From Xenopus tropicalis (Eukaryota; Chordata; Amphibia; Anura; Pipidae), in NCBI RefSeq assembly GCF_000004195.4, contig NC_030680.2:148872545-148936544 (forward strand): DNA of 64,000 nt, in the 5' to 3' direction. The translations under genes were made by a program, and so were the position numbers. This document shows, piece after piece, positions 50,725 through 62,332 of the stretch (positions are counted from its first letter, which is position 1; the number at the start of each line of letters is the position of its first letter). The notes beneath the pieces were generated by a model. It did no database searches, was not told the origin of the DNA, and saw nothing but the letters and a program-made list of their open reading frames with translations.

Positions 50725-52340
50725 GAATGGATATTGGGAAGTTGTATCAGGAGTCAGAACCAGCAGTGCAGGGAAGGGAAAGGGACAGACACAGTGACAG
50801 TTACACATAACTATAAACCCAGTGAGAATGAGGAATGAATGGATATTGGGGAGTTGTATCAGGAGTCAGAACCAGCAGTGCAGGGAAGGGAAAGGGACAG
50901 ACACAGTGACAGTTACACATAACTATAAACCCAGTGAGAATGAGGGATGAATGGATATTGGGGAGTTGTATCAGGAGTCAGAACCAGCAGTGCAGGGAAG
51001 GGAAAGGGACAGACACAGTGACAGTTACACATAACTATAAACCCAGTGAGAATGAGGGATGAATGGATATTGGGGAGTTGTATCAGGAGTCAGAACCAGC
51101 AGTGCAGGGAAGGGAAAGGGACAGACACAGTGACAGTTACACATAACTATAAACCCAGTGAGAATGAGGGATGAATGGATATTGGGGAGTTGTATCAGGA
51201 GTCAGAACCAGCAGTGCAGGGAAGGGAAAGGGACAGACACAGTGACAGTTACACATAACTATAAACCCAGTGAGAATGAGGAATGAATGGCTATTGGGGA
51301 GTTGTATCAGGAGTCAGAACCAGCAGTGCAGAGAAGGGAAAGGGACAGACACAGTGACAGTTACACATAACTATAAACCCAGTGAGAATGAGGAATGAAT
51401 GGATATTGGGGAGTTGTATCAGGAGTCAGAACCCAGCAGTGCAGGGAAGGGAAAGGGACAGACACAGTGACAGTTACACATAACTATAAACCCAGTGAGA
51501 ATGAGGAATGAATGGATATTGGGGAGTTGTATCAGGAGTCAGAACTAGCAGTGCAGGGAAGGGAAAGGGAACAGACACAGTGACAGTTACACATAACTAT
51601 AAACCCAGTGAGAATGACGAATGAATGGGTATTGGGGAGTTGTATCAGGAGTCAGAACCAGCAGTGCAGGGAAGGGAAAGGGACAGACACAGTGACAGTT
51701 ACACATAACTATAAACCCAGTGAGAATGAGGGAATGAATGGGTATTGGGGAGTTGTATCAGGAGTCAGAACCAGCAGTGCAGGGAAGGGAAAGGGACAGA
51801 CACAGTGACAGTTACACATAACTATAAACCCAGTGAGAATGACGGAATGAATGGATATTGGGGAGTTGTATCAGGAGTCAGAACCAGCAGTGCAGGGAAG
51901 GGAAAGGGACAGACACAGTGACAGTTACACATAACTATAAACCCAGTGAGAATGAGGAATGAATGGATATTGGGGAGTTGTATCAGGAGTCAGAACCAGC
52001 AGTGCAGGGAAGGGAAAGGGACAGACACAGTGACAGTTACACATAACTATAAACCCAGTGAGAATGAGGGATGAATGGATATTGGGGAGTTGTATCAGGA
52101 GTCAGAACCAGCAGTGCAGGGAAGGGAAAGGGACAGACACAGTGACAGTTACACATAACTATAAACCCAGTGAGAATGACGAATGAATGGGTATTGGGGA
52201 GTTGTGTCAGGAGTCAGAACCAGCAGTGCAGGGAAGGGAAAGGGACAGACAAAGTGACAGTTACACATAACTATAAACCCAGTGAAAATGAGGAATGAAT
52301 GGATATTGGGGAGTTGTATCAGGAGTCAGAACCAGCAGTG
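50725..52340 (+). repeat. 112-bp minisatellite, second family (about 14 copies)
   Basis: The unit contains ggatattggggagttgtatc, aggagtcagaaccagcagtg, cagggaagggaaagggacag and acataactataaacccagtg. The word gttgtatcag recurs at 50741, 50853 and 50965. The core word gtcagaaccagcagtgcag also occurs alone at about 851 and 2875. Isolated one-base insertions appear at about 51431, 51569, 51730 and 51843. Confidence 0.95.
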
Positions 52341-52391
52341 TATTACTTTTATTTTACACCAGAAATAATGAACATTACAACTGGAGGCCAG

Positions 52392-52622
52392 GAACAGTTT
52401 GTGGCAGGGGCTGATGGGAATGGGATAGGGACCTTAGATTGTAAGCTCACTGGGGCAGGGACTGATGGGAATGTGATAGGGACCTTAGATTGTAAGCTCA
52501 CTGGGGCAGGGGCTGATGGGAATGGGATAGGGACCTTAGATTGTAAGCTCACTGGGGCAGGGACTGATGGGAATGTGATAGGGACCTTAGATTGTAAGCT
52601 CACTGGGGCAGGGACTGATGGG
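52392..52622 (+). repeat. 51-bp minisatellite, array 1 (about 4.5 copies)
   Basis: The unit is gggaccttagattgtaagct, cactggggcagggactgatg and ggaatgtgata. Because 51 is a multiple of three, it stays open in one frame on both strands. The agattgtaagctc word is a hallmark of a widespread vertebrate dispersed repeat tail. The inverse array lies at 59103-59455. Confidence 0.93.
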
Positions 52623-52689
52623 TATGTGTGTATATGTGCGTGTGAGTGTTTCTACAGGCTGCTTGTTGCCACTGCTACTGATCCTGCCC

Positions 52690-52967
52690 ACTTCCTCCCC
52701 CCCCCCATTGTGGGAGGGGCTTGTGTAGCAAGTGGGGTGTAGTGTTACGACTGCTGACACCATAAGCCCTGTCCCCATCCCTCCCTGCTTATTCAGTGCT
52801 CAGGAGTCAGTCAGTCAGTGATGCCAGAGCGGCGCCTCTCAGCCTGTGGATCTCAGTTGCCCCTGGGTCGGTGGCAGAGAGGAGCGGAGGTAAAACTCTG
52901 AATTCTGGACTTTTTTTTGCCCTGGGGATTAACTGTGACTACTGAAGCTGCGAGCCCCCAAGCCACC
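52690..52967 (+). promoter_or_regulatory. candidate alternative promoter and 5' UTR of the short arhgef3 isoform
   Basis: The sequence just upstream of the ATG at 52968 is moderately GC-rich and lacks the tandem repeats of its surroundings. It holds a C-run, an ETS-like acttcct at 52688-52694, GGGAGGGGC at about 52712, and a short gtcagtcagtcag stretch near 52806. There is no TATA box at a convincing distance. A transcript starting about 100-170 bp upstream of the ATG would give an ordinary 5' UTR, but the start site cannot be placed from sequence alone. Confidence 0.4.
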
Positions 52968-53063
52968 ATGGTGGCCAAGGATTATCCATTTTACCTGACT
53001 GTGAAGAGGGTGAATCTGACTCTGGAAGTCAAGACGGCTCGGAACCCCACTAAGGAGATAGAG
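52968..53063 (+). CDS. arhgef3: arhgef3 alternative first coding exon with start codon
   Basis: The coding part is 96 nt (32 codons), from an ATG in a textbook Kozak context (gccaccATGG) to a donor gtaaag at 53064, ending in phase 0. The peptide begins MVAKDYPFYLTVKR, which I recognise as the N-terminus of the standard vertebrate ARHGEF3 (XPLN) isoform. The following residues (VNLTLEVK...PTKEIE) diverge from mammals, as expected for this variable segment. ARHGEF3 activates RhoA and RhoB by exchanging GDP for GTP through a DH-PH module, and its N-terminal region is reported to bind and inhibit mTORC2. The exon splices in frame to 62854. An open frame extends a little upstream without an ATG, so 52968 is the preferred start. 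The upstream non-coding sequence is probably 5' UTR and promoter. Confidence 0.93.
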
Positions 53064-54004
53064 GTAAAGTTTCGGGGTGCCAAGGGGGTGCCCAGAAAGC
53101 TGAATTTCTATTCAGGGATCTGATTTAATTCATTTCCCCCATTTACAAAAGTGATTTTTGCACCCAAAAACAGTGAGCAAAGGGGGGTCTCTTTCCTCCC
53201 TGGAAGGGGCAATGAATGGGGCTGTGGGCCAAGGTGGCTGGCACCGGGCAGGGCAGTTAGTCTGGATGGGCCGGTGCTGCCAGGGCACTAATAAACTCAC
53301 ATAATTAACCCGCAGATTAGACTTAGTAATTATGGATTTAGAAGACAATGGGCGTTCTGTGCGGCTGCTCTTGTTCAGCAGAACCGGGGGAACTCCCATG
53401 TGTGGGAGCCGCTGGGCCCCAATGTTATTGCTCAGTGCAGCTCAGTAAGGGGTTTGCCCTTCGGGGGGCGCTGTTTCACTGCAGTCTCTGGATGATGGAT
53501 GTTAGTCTGGTTGTGGGGAAGGCATTTGCCCCGGGGCCCGGGCAGGGAAGGAGGTAATACAAACACAATGTGCAGCCTTCCCTGTAGCAAAGCCTGTTGG
53601 CAGGGGGGTTGCAGTTCAGCAGCAGCTGGAGGGTCACAAGTTGTATAAATAAATTGGCCCTGTAACTCTGCCAGGACAGATTAACAGGCAACCTGCGGCC
53701 CCTCAGCTGCAACTCCCAGCACCCTCCCCTACAGCCTTTACACAAGGGGCCCCTGGGGTGCCTGAGGTTCCTGCCCAAACACATCGCTGCGGTGATTGTA
53801 CTTGTCAGGGCAATTGGGAGAGGGTTTCCCTCTGTCCGGGCAAAGCAACCGATTGGCCCACGGGCTCCTGTCCTGCCTGTGATTGGTGCAGGATCATTGC
53901 AACAGCTGAGCACTTGTTATAGAGACCAGCAAACCCCAGGCTAGCGCCTCCGAAGGGTTAATTCACCTTGTGGTTTGCAAGTGCTGCACTGAGTAATGTT
54001 ACCT

Positions 54005-54506
54005 GCTGGTATATTGTTACTCCGTCTAATACAATGTTACTCCATCTGATACAATGTTACTCCATCTGATAAAATGTTACTCCGTCTGATACAATGTTAC
54101 TCCGTGTGTGCTACGCTGTTACTCTGTGTGATACAATGTTACTCCGTGTGTGCTACGCTGTTACTCCGTGTGATACAATGTTACTCCGTGTGTGCTACGC
54201 TGTTACTCCGTGTGATACAATGTTACTCTGTGTGATACAATGTTACTCCGTGTGTGCTACGCTGTTACTCCGTGTGATACGCTGTTACTCCGTGTGATAC
54301 AATGTTACTCCGTGTGTGCTACGCTGTTACTCCGTGTGATACAATGTTACTCCGTGTGTGCTACGCTGTTACTCCGTGTGATACAATGTTACTCCGTGTG
54401 TGCTACGCTGTTACTCCGTGTGATACAATGTTACTCCGTGTGTGCTACGCTGTTGCTCCGTGTGATACAATGTTACTCAGTATGATACATTGTTACTCTG
54501 TGTGAT
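54005..54506 (+). repeat. 20/22-bp minisatellite with 42-bp higher-order unit
   Basis: Two half-units alternate, tgttactccgtgtgatacaa (20 bp) and tgttactccgtgtgtgctac then gc (22 bp). They make a 42-bp composite unit that is in frame, so several open frames result. The left edge has older, diverged units with ccatctg. Confidence 0.94.
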
Positions 54507-56001
54507 CAGGGCCAATTCTGCTCTCATGGCTAATTCCCATGATTCTCAGCTGGGTGCTAACTTTGGGGTTAATGTTGCTCTAAAGAGCCAACCTCATTTC
54601 CCCTTAAAATGCATTGAACTTGATTGGGGGTTGAATTTGTTACTTTGCCCCTTTCTGCCAGTTGCATCGCTATGAAATGAATAGTAATGCTGGGGCGTTT
54701 GGGAATATTTGCCCCTCCCTGGCGCACAGCGAGCTGTCTCTCCCATTGAGTGTTGTCATAAGGCACAGCGTGGGCCTCATTTGCTTTCCTGTCTGTATAA
54801 ACAAGCGGGAGCTGCCATGTCAGATGGTGACAGCAGAATCGCCGCACTCAGCATCTGTCTGTCGTCGCCTTTCCTCTGTACCTGCCAGTTAGTCATTAGA
54901 TACATAAATACAGCGCTTTCAGCTAACCTATTGTTTCTCCTACTCCCATGTAACTGGATGAGTCCCAAGCCGGACTTGGATTTCTTACTACTGAGTGCTA
55001 TTCTGATACCTACTGGGAGCTGCTATCTTGCTCCCTTCCCATTGTTCTGCTGATCGGCTGCCGGGGGTGAGGGGGGGATATCACTCCAACTTGCAGCGCA
55101 GCAGTAAAGTGTGAGTGAAGTTTATCAGAGCACAGGTCACATGGCTGTGGCACCCTGGGAAATGAAGAATATGGCTAGCCCCATGGGAAAAACAGATTAT
55201 AATGCTGGAGAAGCTCTATTAACTGATGGGTTCCTTGCAGCTGTGTCATTTCCCCGGGTGTCCGTATGTACACATGGGAAAGCTAGGGAAGCATGGCGGT
55301 AACATGTGACCAATGAGGACACTGTATAATTAACATTCATCACATAACTGGTCCCTGACTGTGTGCTGAGTCTGTACGGACAAACCTTATACAAAGTGGC
55401 ATTTAGAGTTAACACTTCTATGACTCCCCTGTTCCACCAATCAGACGCCAGTTACACGTAACGACTTGTATCACCACCCAACAATAGGCTGTGTGGCACC
55501 CATAGTGCAGGGGGGACGGTGTCCCCACAGATAGGGAGAGACCTCTTCCCCCCCCAACAGCTGGAAGGTCTCTGGGACCAACAGGTATTTGGGGCCACGG
55601 AGGGAACATTCCGGCATCTGCAGAGCCGGCAGTTTATCAGCACTGGGGGCAAAAGCATCTCTGTGTCTGAACAAGCTCAGCTGTGCGCAGTGATTCCATC
55701 TTGTCTGTGCCCCCTGGGGGTAACTGAACTCTTGGTATCAGCTGACTGGGGGGAGTTGTAGTTCAACAACATCTTTAGCCTGTAATGCAGCCATGTCCGA
55801 CCCGTGTCCGGGAGGGGGGGGAACCATGTGCCGTGTTATAAACGTGTTCCCCTGATATCAACCCCGGGGCTAAAAATAAGCCTCCTGCCCTTATCTGTGT
55901 TTGTGATATTAACCACGCGCTGCCCTGTTATCGCTGGCGAGACAGATTGATAAATGAGCAAAAATAGTGTGCAAAGTTTCCCTTATAGCCCAGGGATATC
56001 C
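54507..56001. other. intronic stretch without recognised gene
   Basis: Several open frames of 60-114 codons have no recognised product. The repeat-associated motif gggagttgtagttcaac lies at 55751. No splice-bounded exon was recognised. Confidence 0.45.
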
Positions 56002-56716
56002 ATTCCCTCTCTGTATATTTGTATTTATACATATGGGTAGGGGGTGCCATAGTGTTTCCCTTAGACAGTACAGTATGGGGGTACAGCTTATTGTGTGCCC
56101 AGAACATTCCTTCTCTGTATATTTGTATTTATACATATGGGTAGGGGGTGCCATAGTGTTTCCCTTAGACAGTACAGTATGGGGGTACAGCTTATTGTGT
56201 GCCCAGAACATTCCCTCTCTGTATATTTGTATTTATACATATGGGTAGGGGGTGCCATAGTGTTTCCCTTAGACAGTACAGTATGGGGGTACAGCTTATT
56301 GTGTGCCCAGAACATTCCCTCTCTGTATATTTGTATTTATACATATGGGTAGGGGGTGCCATAGTGTTTCCCTTAGACAGTACAGTATGGGGGTACAGCT
56401 TATTGTGTGCCCAGAACATTCCTTCTCTGTATATTTGTATTTATACATATGGGTAGGGGGTGCCATAGTGTTTCCCTTAGACAGTACAGTATGGGGGTAC
56501 AGCTTATTGTGTGCCCAGAACATTCCTTCTCTGTATATTTGTATTTATACATATGGGTAGGGGGTGCCATAGTGTTTCCCTTAGACAGTACAGTATGGGG
56601 GTACAGCTTATTGTGTGCCCAGAACATTCCTTCTCTGTATATTTGTATTTATACATATGGGTAGGAGGTGCCATAGTGTTTCCCTTAGACAGTACAGTAT
56701 GGGGGTACAGCTTATT
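56002..56716 (+). repeat. 104-bp minisatellite, array 2 (about 6.9 copies)
   Basis: Same family and orientation as 32207-33619, with fewer variants. It ends in a cttattattattatc tract. Confidence 0.97.
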
Positions 56717-57367
56717 ATTATTATCGCAGGGAGTAGTTGATATGGGAAGGCTGCAGAGTATTGGGAGAGGAAAATGGTGACCCCGGCACTTTCATACCCA
56801 GACAAAGGCACGGCACAGAAGGACGGATCCATCAGCGCCTCTCACAGAACCTGCAGAACAGAACAAACAGAGGCTATTAATAGGCCGGGGGTGAGAGATC
56901 GCTCTCATATTCTGCAGAGAATGCGGAATTTATATGGAAACAGGCAACGCGATTGCACGAAAAGGCTAAAAATGGGACAAATGGCTTTAAAGGGCTGCGG
57001 GGAGTCACAGGGTCGGGGTCCCAGAGGGAACGCACCAATTAGCCTGGGACACGGGCTCTAAAACGATTCCAGTTGACTTCCCCTTTAATGTGGAGTTATG
57101 GAATTTTACACCTTTGCGCCCCCAGATTTCCGAATTGACCCCCCATGGTTATGAGCAGCCAATAGATTGTCCTCGTCCTTTCACACAGGGGACTTCAAAT
57201 AACTCCTGGCCACTAATTATCTTTGGTTGCGGCCGAGCGGAGAAGCTTTTGAACTCATGGAACAAAGACTTGCGCATACAGCTGAGCATCTGCCGGCCCC
57301 CCGGCCCCCCCATATATGAACCTTTTGCTCAGTTCCAATGAAAGCTGCTCCCAACAATGCAATGACT
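56717..57367. other. intronic stretch without recognised gene
   Basis: Nothing recognised; open frames up to 95 codons lack support. Confidence 0.45.
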
Positions 57368-57602
57368 AAAGGCCCCCATACATGTTGAGATCTACCTATG
57401 GGTGGGCAATATCGGGGAACATGTAGGCTAATTCGATTGTTTGGCCCTGGGGCCACATCAACCAGATCAATATCTGCCCAATTTCAGGCCAGATATCGGT
57501 CGGCCAGGCCCCTCGTTCCTGCCCCTACATGGGCTGATAAGCTGCTGAATCTAAGGGACCCATATCGGCAGCTACAATCGACCCGTGTATGGCCACCTTA
57601 AG
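57368..57602. mobile_element. TTAA-type MITE, GGCCATACAC termini, copy 2
   Basis: The left end ctaaaggcccccatacatg and the right end cccgtgtatggccaccttaa are inverse. The interior has gatatcgg and cgatatct words shared with copy 3. The left TTAA has decayed. Confidence 0.7.
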
Positions 57603-57696
57603 GGCTAGGGCAGGTCCCACTACTTGGTGCCTTTATCCGGTCCCCATTGGTCACAGTGTTGGGCAACTGGGATGAACCATCTCCATTTGGAGCATA

Positions 57697-58033
57697 AAGG
57701 CCCCCATACACGTGGAGATCCGCTCGCTTGGCGATTTCGAATCTTCACCCAATATCCCCACCTACGGGGAGTGTGTAGGTAAAAGAGAAAATAATTCGAT
57801 CGCTCGGCACTGGGGCCAAACGATCAAATTATATTGGCGTCAATGGGGCAGTCGGTTCGGGGGCCGCATCAACGAGCCGGTCCCCAATCCAACTGAATTT
57901 CTAACCTGCCCGATCGATATCTGGCCAATTATAGGCCCCTCGCTCCTGCCCCTAGACGGGCCGATAAGCTGCCGAATCTGTCCAAGAGACCCATATCGGC
58001 AGCTACAATCGGCCCGTGTATGGGGAGCTTAAG
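57697..58033. mobile_element. TTAA-type MITE, GGCCATACAC termini, copy 3
   Basis: The left end ataaaggcccccatacacgt and the right end ggcccgtgtatggggagctt then aag are inverse. It shares tcggcagctacaatcg and cgataagctgc blocks with copy 2, so the two are related copies about 100 bp apart in the same orientation. Confidence 0.72.
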
Positions 58034-59102
58034 AATTGCCAGGGGAACTGAAACCCGAACCCTCTGAAAACTGACAGATGTGTTTCCCAAACAAGTTGGT
58101 CAAAGAAGAATGATTTCCCCTTGTTGTGAATAGAAACCCCCCCCCCCCCCAACAAACCCACCCAGGGACCAAAAATCTATTGTGGCCAAAAGCCACTCCA
58201 GTGGCTGAAACAGCTGGGGGTGCTGGGAGTTCCAGCCGGGCAGATGGAGGAGCAGCAGCTTAGAAAATGGGGTGATTGGATAAATTGCCTGGGGGAAGTG
58301 CCATGTGGTATGAGACACAGTAGGAAGGAGGTCCCTGCCCTGTAGAGCTTACAATCTAAGTGGTTGGGTAACATACAGGCACAAACTGGAAGGTAAGAGT
58401 GCACCAGGTATGGGCATTTGCCCTTCAGTGCAGGACTGGGCCAAATAATGATTTAGTGCTCCAGAAGGTAACAGCTGAGCCCATATAAGCATTGGGGTAG
58501 GAACCAGTTGCCCCAGGGGCAGATTTCCCCCTCCGTGATCTCAGGGCTTTGCGTGAGGTTTTGCCTTTCACCCCTGAGAGAGAGAGAATGGCAGCCAGGG
58601 GTGCCGGGGCATTTCTGTGGAAGGTGCGGTTCTGCACCGCGGCCCTAGCCTGTAGCCTGATCCGGCGCAGTCGCAGCTCTCCCTGCCTCTGTCTCGCAAT
58701 AAATCTCTCGCCGGCTGTCACTGCCTTTGTCGTCTCTTTCTGGGCTGTAACCCAATCTGCCGGTTAGATAACCGCTGCTTCATTCATTCCGAACCCGACT
58801 TTGTTCTGGGGCTGAATGGGCCGGAGCTCGGGTGCTGCACCCCACCCACCCTGGTCACGGAGACGATCTAAATTTAGAGACAGCTCTGAATGAATTCAAA
58901 CTGCGCCCCAGAAATAGAGAAACTTCCAGCCAAGAGTCACGGCACCCCCCGTCTGTAAGGTGTAGCCTCACACTGTAGTGACCATAAAGCAAGGGAGCTG
59001 GGTTGGGCCGAGGGACACTGGCAATTGTCAGAACCCCCAGCTCTGCCACTGCCCATTTACACCAGTACCCATCAGCGCTGCTTAACTGGAATTATATATC
59101 CA
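58034..59102. other. intronic stretch; C-run and CpG-rich patch
   Basis: A 14-nt C-run lies at 58137-58150. About 58328-58365 (ccctgccctgtagagcttac then aatctaagtgg) is a dispersed repeat tail related to the 51-bp repeat unit. About 58590-58760 has a 60-codon ATG-initiated frame without splice support. Confidence 0.45.
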
Positions 59103-59455
59103 TCAGTCCCTGCCCCAGTGAGCTTACAATCTAAGGTCCCTATCCCATTCCCATCAGTCCCTGCCCCAGTGAGCTTACAATCTAAGGTCCCTATCCCATT
59201 CCCATCAGCCCCTGCCCCAGTGAGCTTACAATCTAAGGTCCCTATCCCATTCCCATCAGTCCCTGCCCCAGTGAGCTTACAATCTAAGGTCCCTATCCCA
59301 TTCCCATCAGCCCCTGCCCCAGTGAGCTTACAATCTAAGGTCCCTATCCCATTCCCATCAGTCCCTGCCCCAGTGAGCTTACAATCTAAAGTCCCTATCA
59401 CATTCCCATCAGTCCCTGCCCCAGTGAGCTTACAATCTTAGGTCCCTATCACATG
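59103..59455 (-). repeat. 51-bp minisatellite, array 2 (inverted, about 7 copies)
   Basis: The units read catcagtccctgccccagtg, agcttacaatctaaggtccc and tatcccattcc, the reverse complement of 52392-52622. Cagtccc and cagcccc variants alternate, suggesting a two-unit duplication. It is in frame and therefore open on both strands. Confidence 0.94.
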
Positions 59456-61012
59456 ACATTTAGAGATTATACAATGACTGTGCCACTCTCTGTATTCCCT
59501 GGCACCACTGGGCACATTCTGCAGTTGGTGGCACAGCCCGGTGATGCCCTTCCGGCCCCATGATAAAGCGCTGGCACTAGAGCCATAAAGCCGTGCCGAC
59601 AATCAGTGCAACTTTGTTATCTTTTGCCTCCAGTGAAGCCTTTTTGCCTCCAGTGAAGCCCTTGTGCCTGACTGATTGAGGCGGATAAAGAAAATAGGGC
59701 GGCTGCACAATGGGGCACCTGGGTCGGCCCCTTATTCCCCCATTAATCAAGGTCAGTGCTTTCCCCATTCCCATGGACAATAGGAAGGGGCCCGGGTTCA
59801 TCTCCTTTTCTTTATGGGAACACAATCAAACTTGACTTTGAGCGGAGTGTGCTCTCCATTAGCGAGCGTTAATTGGAGGCTGTGGGTGGGCCGGGGTGGG
59901 TGACATTGAATAGAGGGCCAATCAATATGATGAGAAAGTGATTTCAGCCGAGCTGACAGTTTGGTTCCAGCTAATAACCCTTTCCCCCCAAACCACTTTA
60001 GTGCCTGTTGATGACCCACAATGCTCATTGTCATTTAGCCGTATGCCCGAGGCGCAATTCCATCATTAATTACATGCGCTTTATGCTGCTCCTATTTTCA
60101 TAATATGTCCCAGCGCTACTGGCGGTTCAGCATGGCCCCCGCTAACCCATTGCCCCCCTAATGTTGTACGAGGGTAAATCTTACTCAGTTTGCTGTTACA
60201 TTGTGTTTCCCTGGACACAATCAGCTCACGTGTGGATTAGGGGCACTTGTGTTTGTGGACATCACAGCTGTACAAGGAATCCCAATTTAAAAAGGCTTTG
60301 CCCCCCCTTCCCCCCCACCACACCCCGGTAATCCCTGCACCCTAGGTGTCTGCAATCCATTAGCAGCTCTTTTGTAGCCAAACCCATCTATTTGCTGAGT
60401 TAATTCAGACAAGTGTCACTCCGACACCTTCTGGAATCTGACGGCTTCTTTGCCGAGGGAATTAGCAAATAAGCGGTGCAACAATGGGCAGCCCTAGGGC
60501 AATTAAACATGCGCTCGTTTGCATCTCCTTCCCCCCCCCTTGGAACCCCTTGCTGGGCAAACAGATGAGAGAGGGGGGGGAAGCCCTTTATTGGGCACGC
60601 TCGTACTGGTGATGGAAATCAGGGGGAGAGGATGCTCCCTTCATCCATTCTCATCTGTCGCTGAACAGAATTGGAATTGTAAATATCAATGGTGGAGGTT
60701 CCCAGTTTGGGGGTGTAGATGGTGTAGGGATTTGGGGGGTTATTTCAGGCAAATCTTACAGATATGGTTTTATGTGTAACCTTGTATTGAGCTAAAGGGG
60801 GTCCCCTACCAAGTGTTTAGCATTAAGGGCCCAGGCAAAGAGAAGAGCAATTGAGGGGCAGTTCGGTGATATATGGAAGGCATGTGTCAAAGTCATTATT
60901 TGTACAAGGGGTTATATAAATCTGGGCTGGGAGCCCCCAGCTGCTGCTGAATTACAGCCGCCCTACACCAGACTTGGGTATGAGCAGTCCCAGAGCTACA
61001 GGTCCCTCTCTA
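59456..61012. other. intronic stretch without recognised gene
   Basis: A short direct duplication of ttttgcctccagtgaagcc lies at about 59623-59660. About 60030-60130 has attaattac-like words. No exon was recognised. Confidence 0.45.
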
Positions 61013-61150
61013 GGCCCCCCTCCCAACACTCATGGCCCCCTTCCCAACACTCATGGCCCCCCTCCCACCTCTCCTGGCCCCTCTCCCACCTCTCCTGGCC
61101 CCCCTCCCACCTCTCCTGGCCCCTCTCCCACCTCTCCTGGCCTCTCTCCC
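61013..61150 (+). repeat. 21-bp minisatellite (about 6.5 copies)
   Basis: The units are cctcccacctctcctggcccc and an older form cttcccaacactcatggcccc. At 21 bp it is in frame and produces a proline/serine-rich open frame that I regard as spurious. Confidence 0.92.
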
Positions 61151-62117
61151 ACAGGAAGCTACAAATCTCTCGCTTGTGTTCTGTCATTTCATATAAGGGC
61201 ACTCACACAGAAGGGAGTTTTGACTCCAGTGTATTATAAGTATCCGTCTTCTCTGATTTCACTATTGATACCCAAATACCCATCTATATGATCAAATCAA
61301 ACTCCCATGAACAACAGTACTACATTTGCCCTGAGGCCGTGACCCTAGAAAGACTACCAGGGAATCTCCTAGTGGGCCTTATTGCATGAAAACTCCCATT
61401 AGGTCTCTTATTTGTACCATAGAGTTGCTTAATACAGTATATCTAGCAGGGCAAAAAGTGGGCCCTAGATATCAGGTTCTCTGCTCGGCTCTAGGAGGCC
61501 CAGTGCATCATTGCCTACATGGATACCACTGTAGAAATTTGCTTTGGAACTATTGCCTAAAGCCGTAATAAATGGAAGTATGAATTATGATACAATAATA
61601 GAGGATATTAAAGAACAATGGTTCCTGGAGCACGTCCAATGGATGAGGTTGAAGGAAAAGTGTCCTTAGGTCAAAGATAATGTCTAGCTGATGACAAGAA
61701 TCTACGTTCCTGGCATTGTCTGATGTTGGGCACTGTCAGCGCTAGGTTCCAAGTGATTCATGGCTTATTCTTTATTAGTGGTTACATTATCGTCATTAAC
61801 CAATGGGGACGTCGGAAGAGGAATGGCAAAGGAGTCTATACTTGCGCTGGACACATGAATGGATCAGTGCTTTAGATATACGAGTTGGAGTGACCCAGGG
61901 AAGTCTCTTGGAAAAGGAAATCAAGCAACAAACAATGTTTCTTTGAAGATAAAACTCAGGCTCCATTGGCCAGGAAACAATAGGGGAATGGAGATTGCTT
62001 GGGTGTCCTCCTGAATAGTCTGGGGATGGCTGGGACACCGAGAGCACTTCCTGCAAGATATATAGATATATGTACAGAGGGAATACTGTAGGCACTGTTG
62101 TAAAATATAGATATTAG
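61151..62117. other. intronic stretch without recognised gene
   Basis: Ordinary intron composition. A 99-codon open frame on the minus strand (61796-62095) has no recognised product. Confidence 0.45.
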
Positions 62118-62130
62118 AAGTCACCAAGGA

Positions 62131-62319
62131 TATCTAGTATAAATAAATCTAAAGCAACTGGACTTGTTAAGTAATCATTGAAGACGTTTCACTACTCATC
62201 CGACCAGCTTCTTCAGTTCAACTGAAGCTGCTCGGATAAGTAGTGAAACGTCTTCAGTTGCTTTAGATTTATTTATACTAGATATACCATGACCCAGATG
62301 AATCAAAATCTTCATAGTC
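62131..62319. mobile_element. Penelope-like inverted insertion with 13-bp target duplication
   Basis: The insert is flanked by a perfect 13-bp direct repeat, aagtcaccaagga, at 62118-62130 and 62320-62332. Inside, the right arm reads caactgaagctgctcggata then agtagtgaaacgtcttcag, and a left arm is its imperfect inverse with about 20 extra bases. The terminal words ctagtataaataaatctaaa and gtagtgaaacgtcttc are shared by both arms. The sequence resembles the widespread fish/frog gaagaagctgg...gaaacgtcttc repeat, which I associate with Penelope-like elements; inverted terminal fragments with variable target duplications fit that class. Family assignment is from memory. Confidence 0.65.
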
Positions 62320-62332
62320 AAGTCACCAAGGA

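Noticed and set aside
58588..58767. 60-codon ATG frame with hydrophobic stretch
   Set aside because: No splice or conservation evidence; short frames of this size are expected by chance.
59025..59441. 138-codon frame with repeated PAPVSLQSKVPIPFPS peptide
   Set aside because: In-frame 51-bp minisatellite; equally open on the other strand.
60974..61291. Proline/serine-rich 105-codon frame (PPTSPGPSPTSP)
   Set aside because: In-frame 21-bp minisatellite, not a collagen-like or mucin gene.
62181..62258. Functional hammerhead ribozyme
   Set aside because: The conserved CUGAUGA core is not intact by eye; retained only as a hypothesis to test with covariance models.
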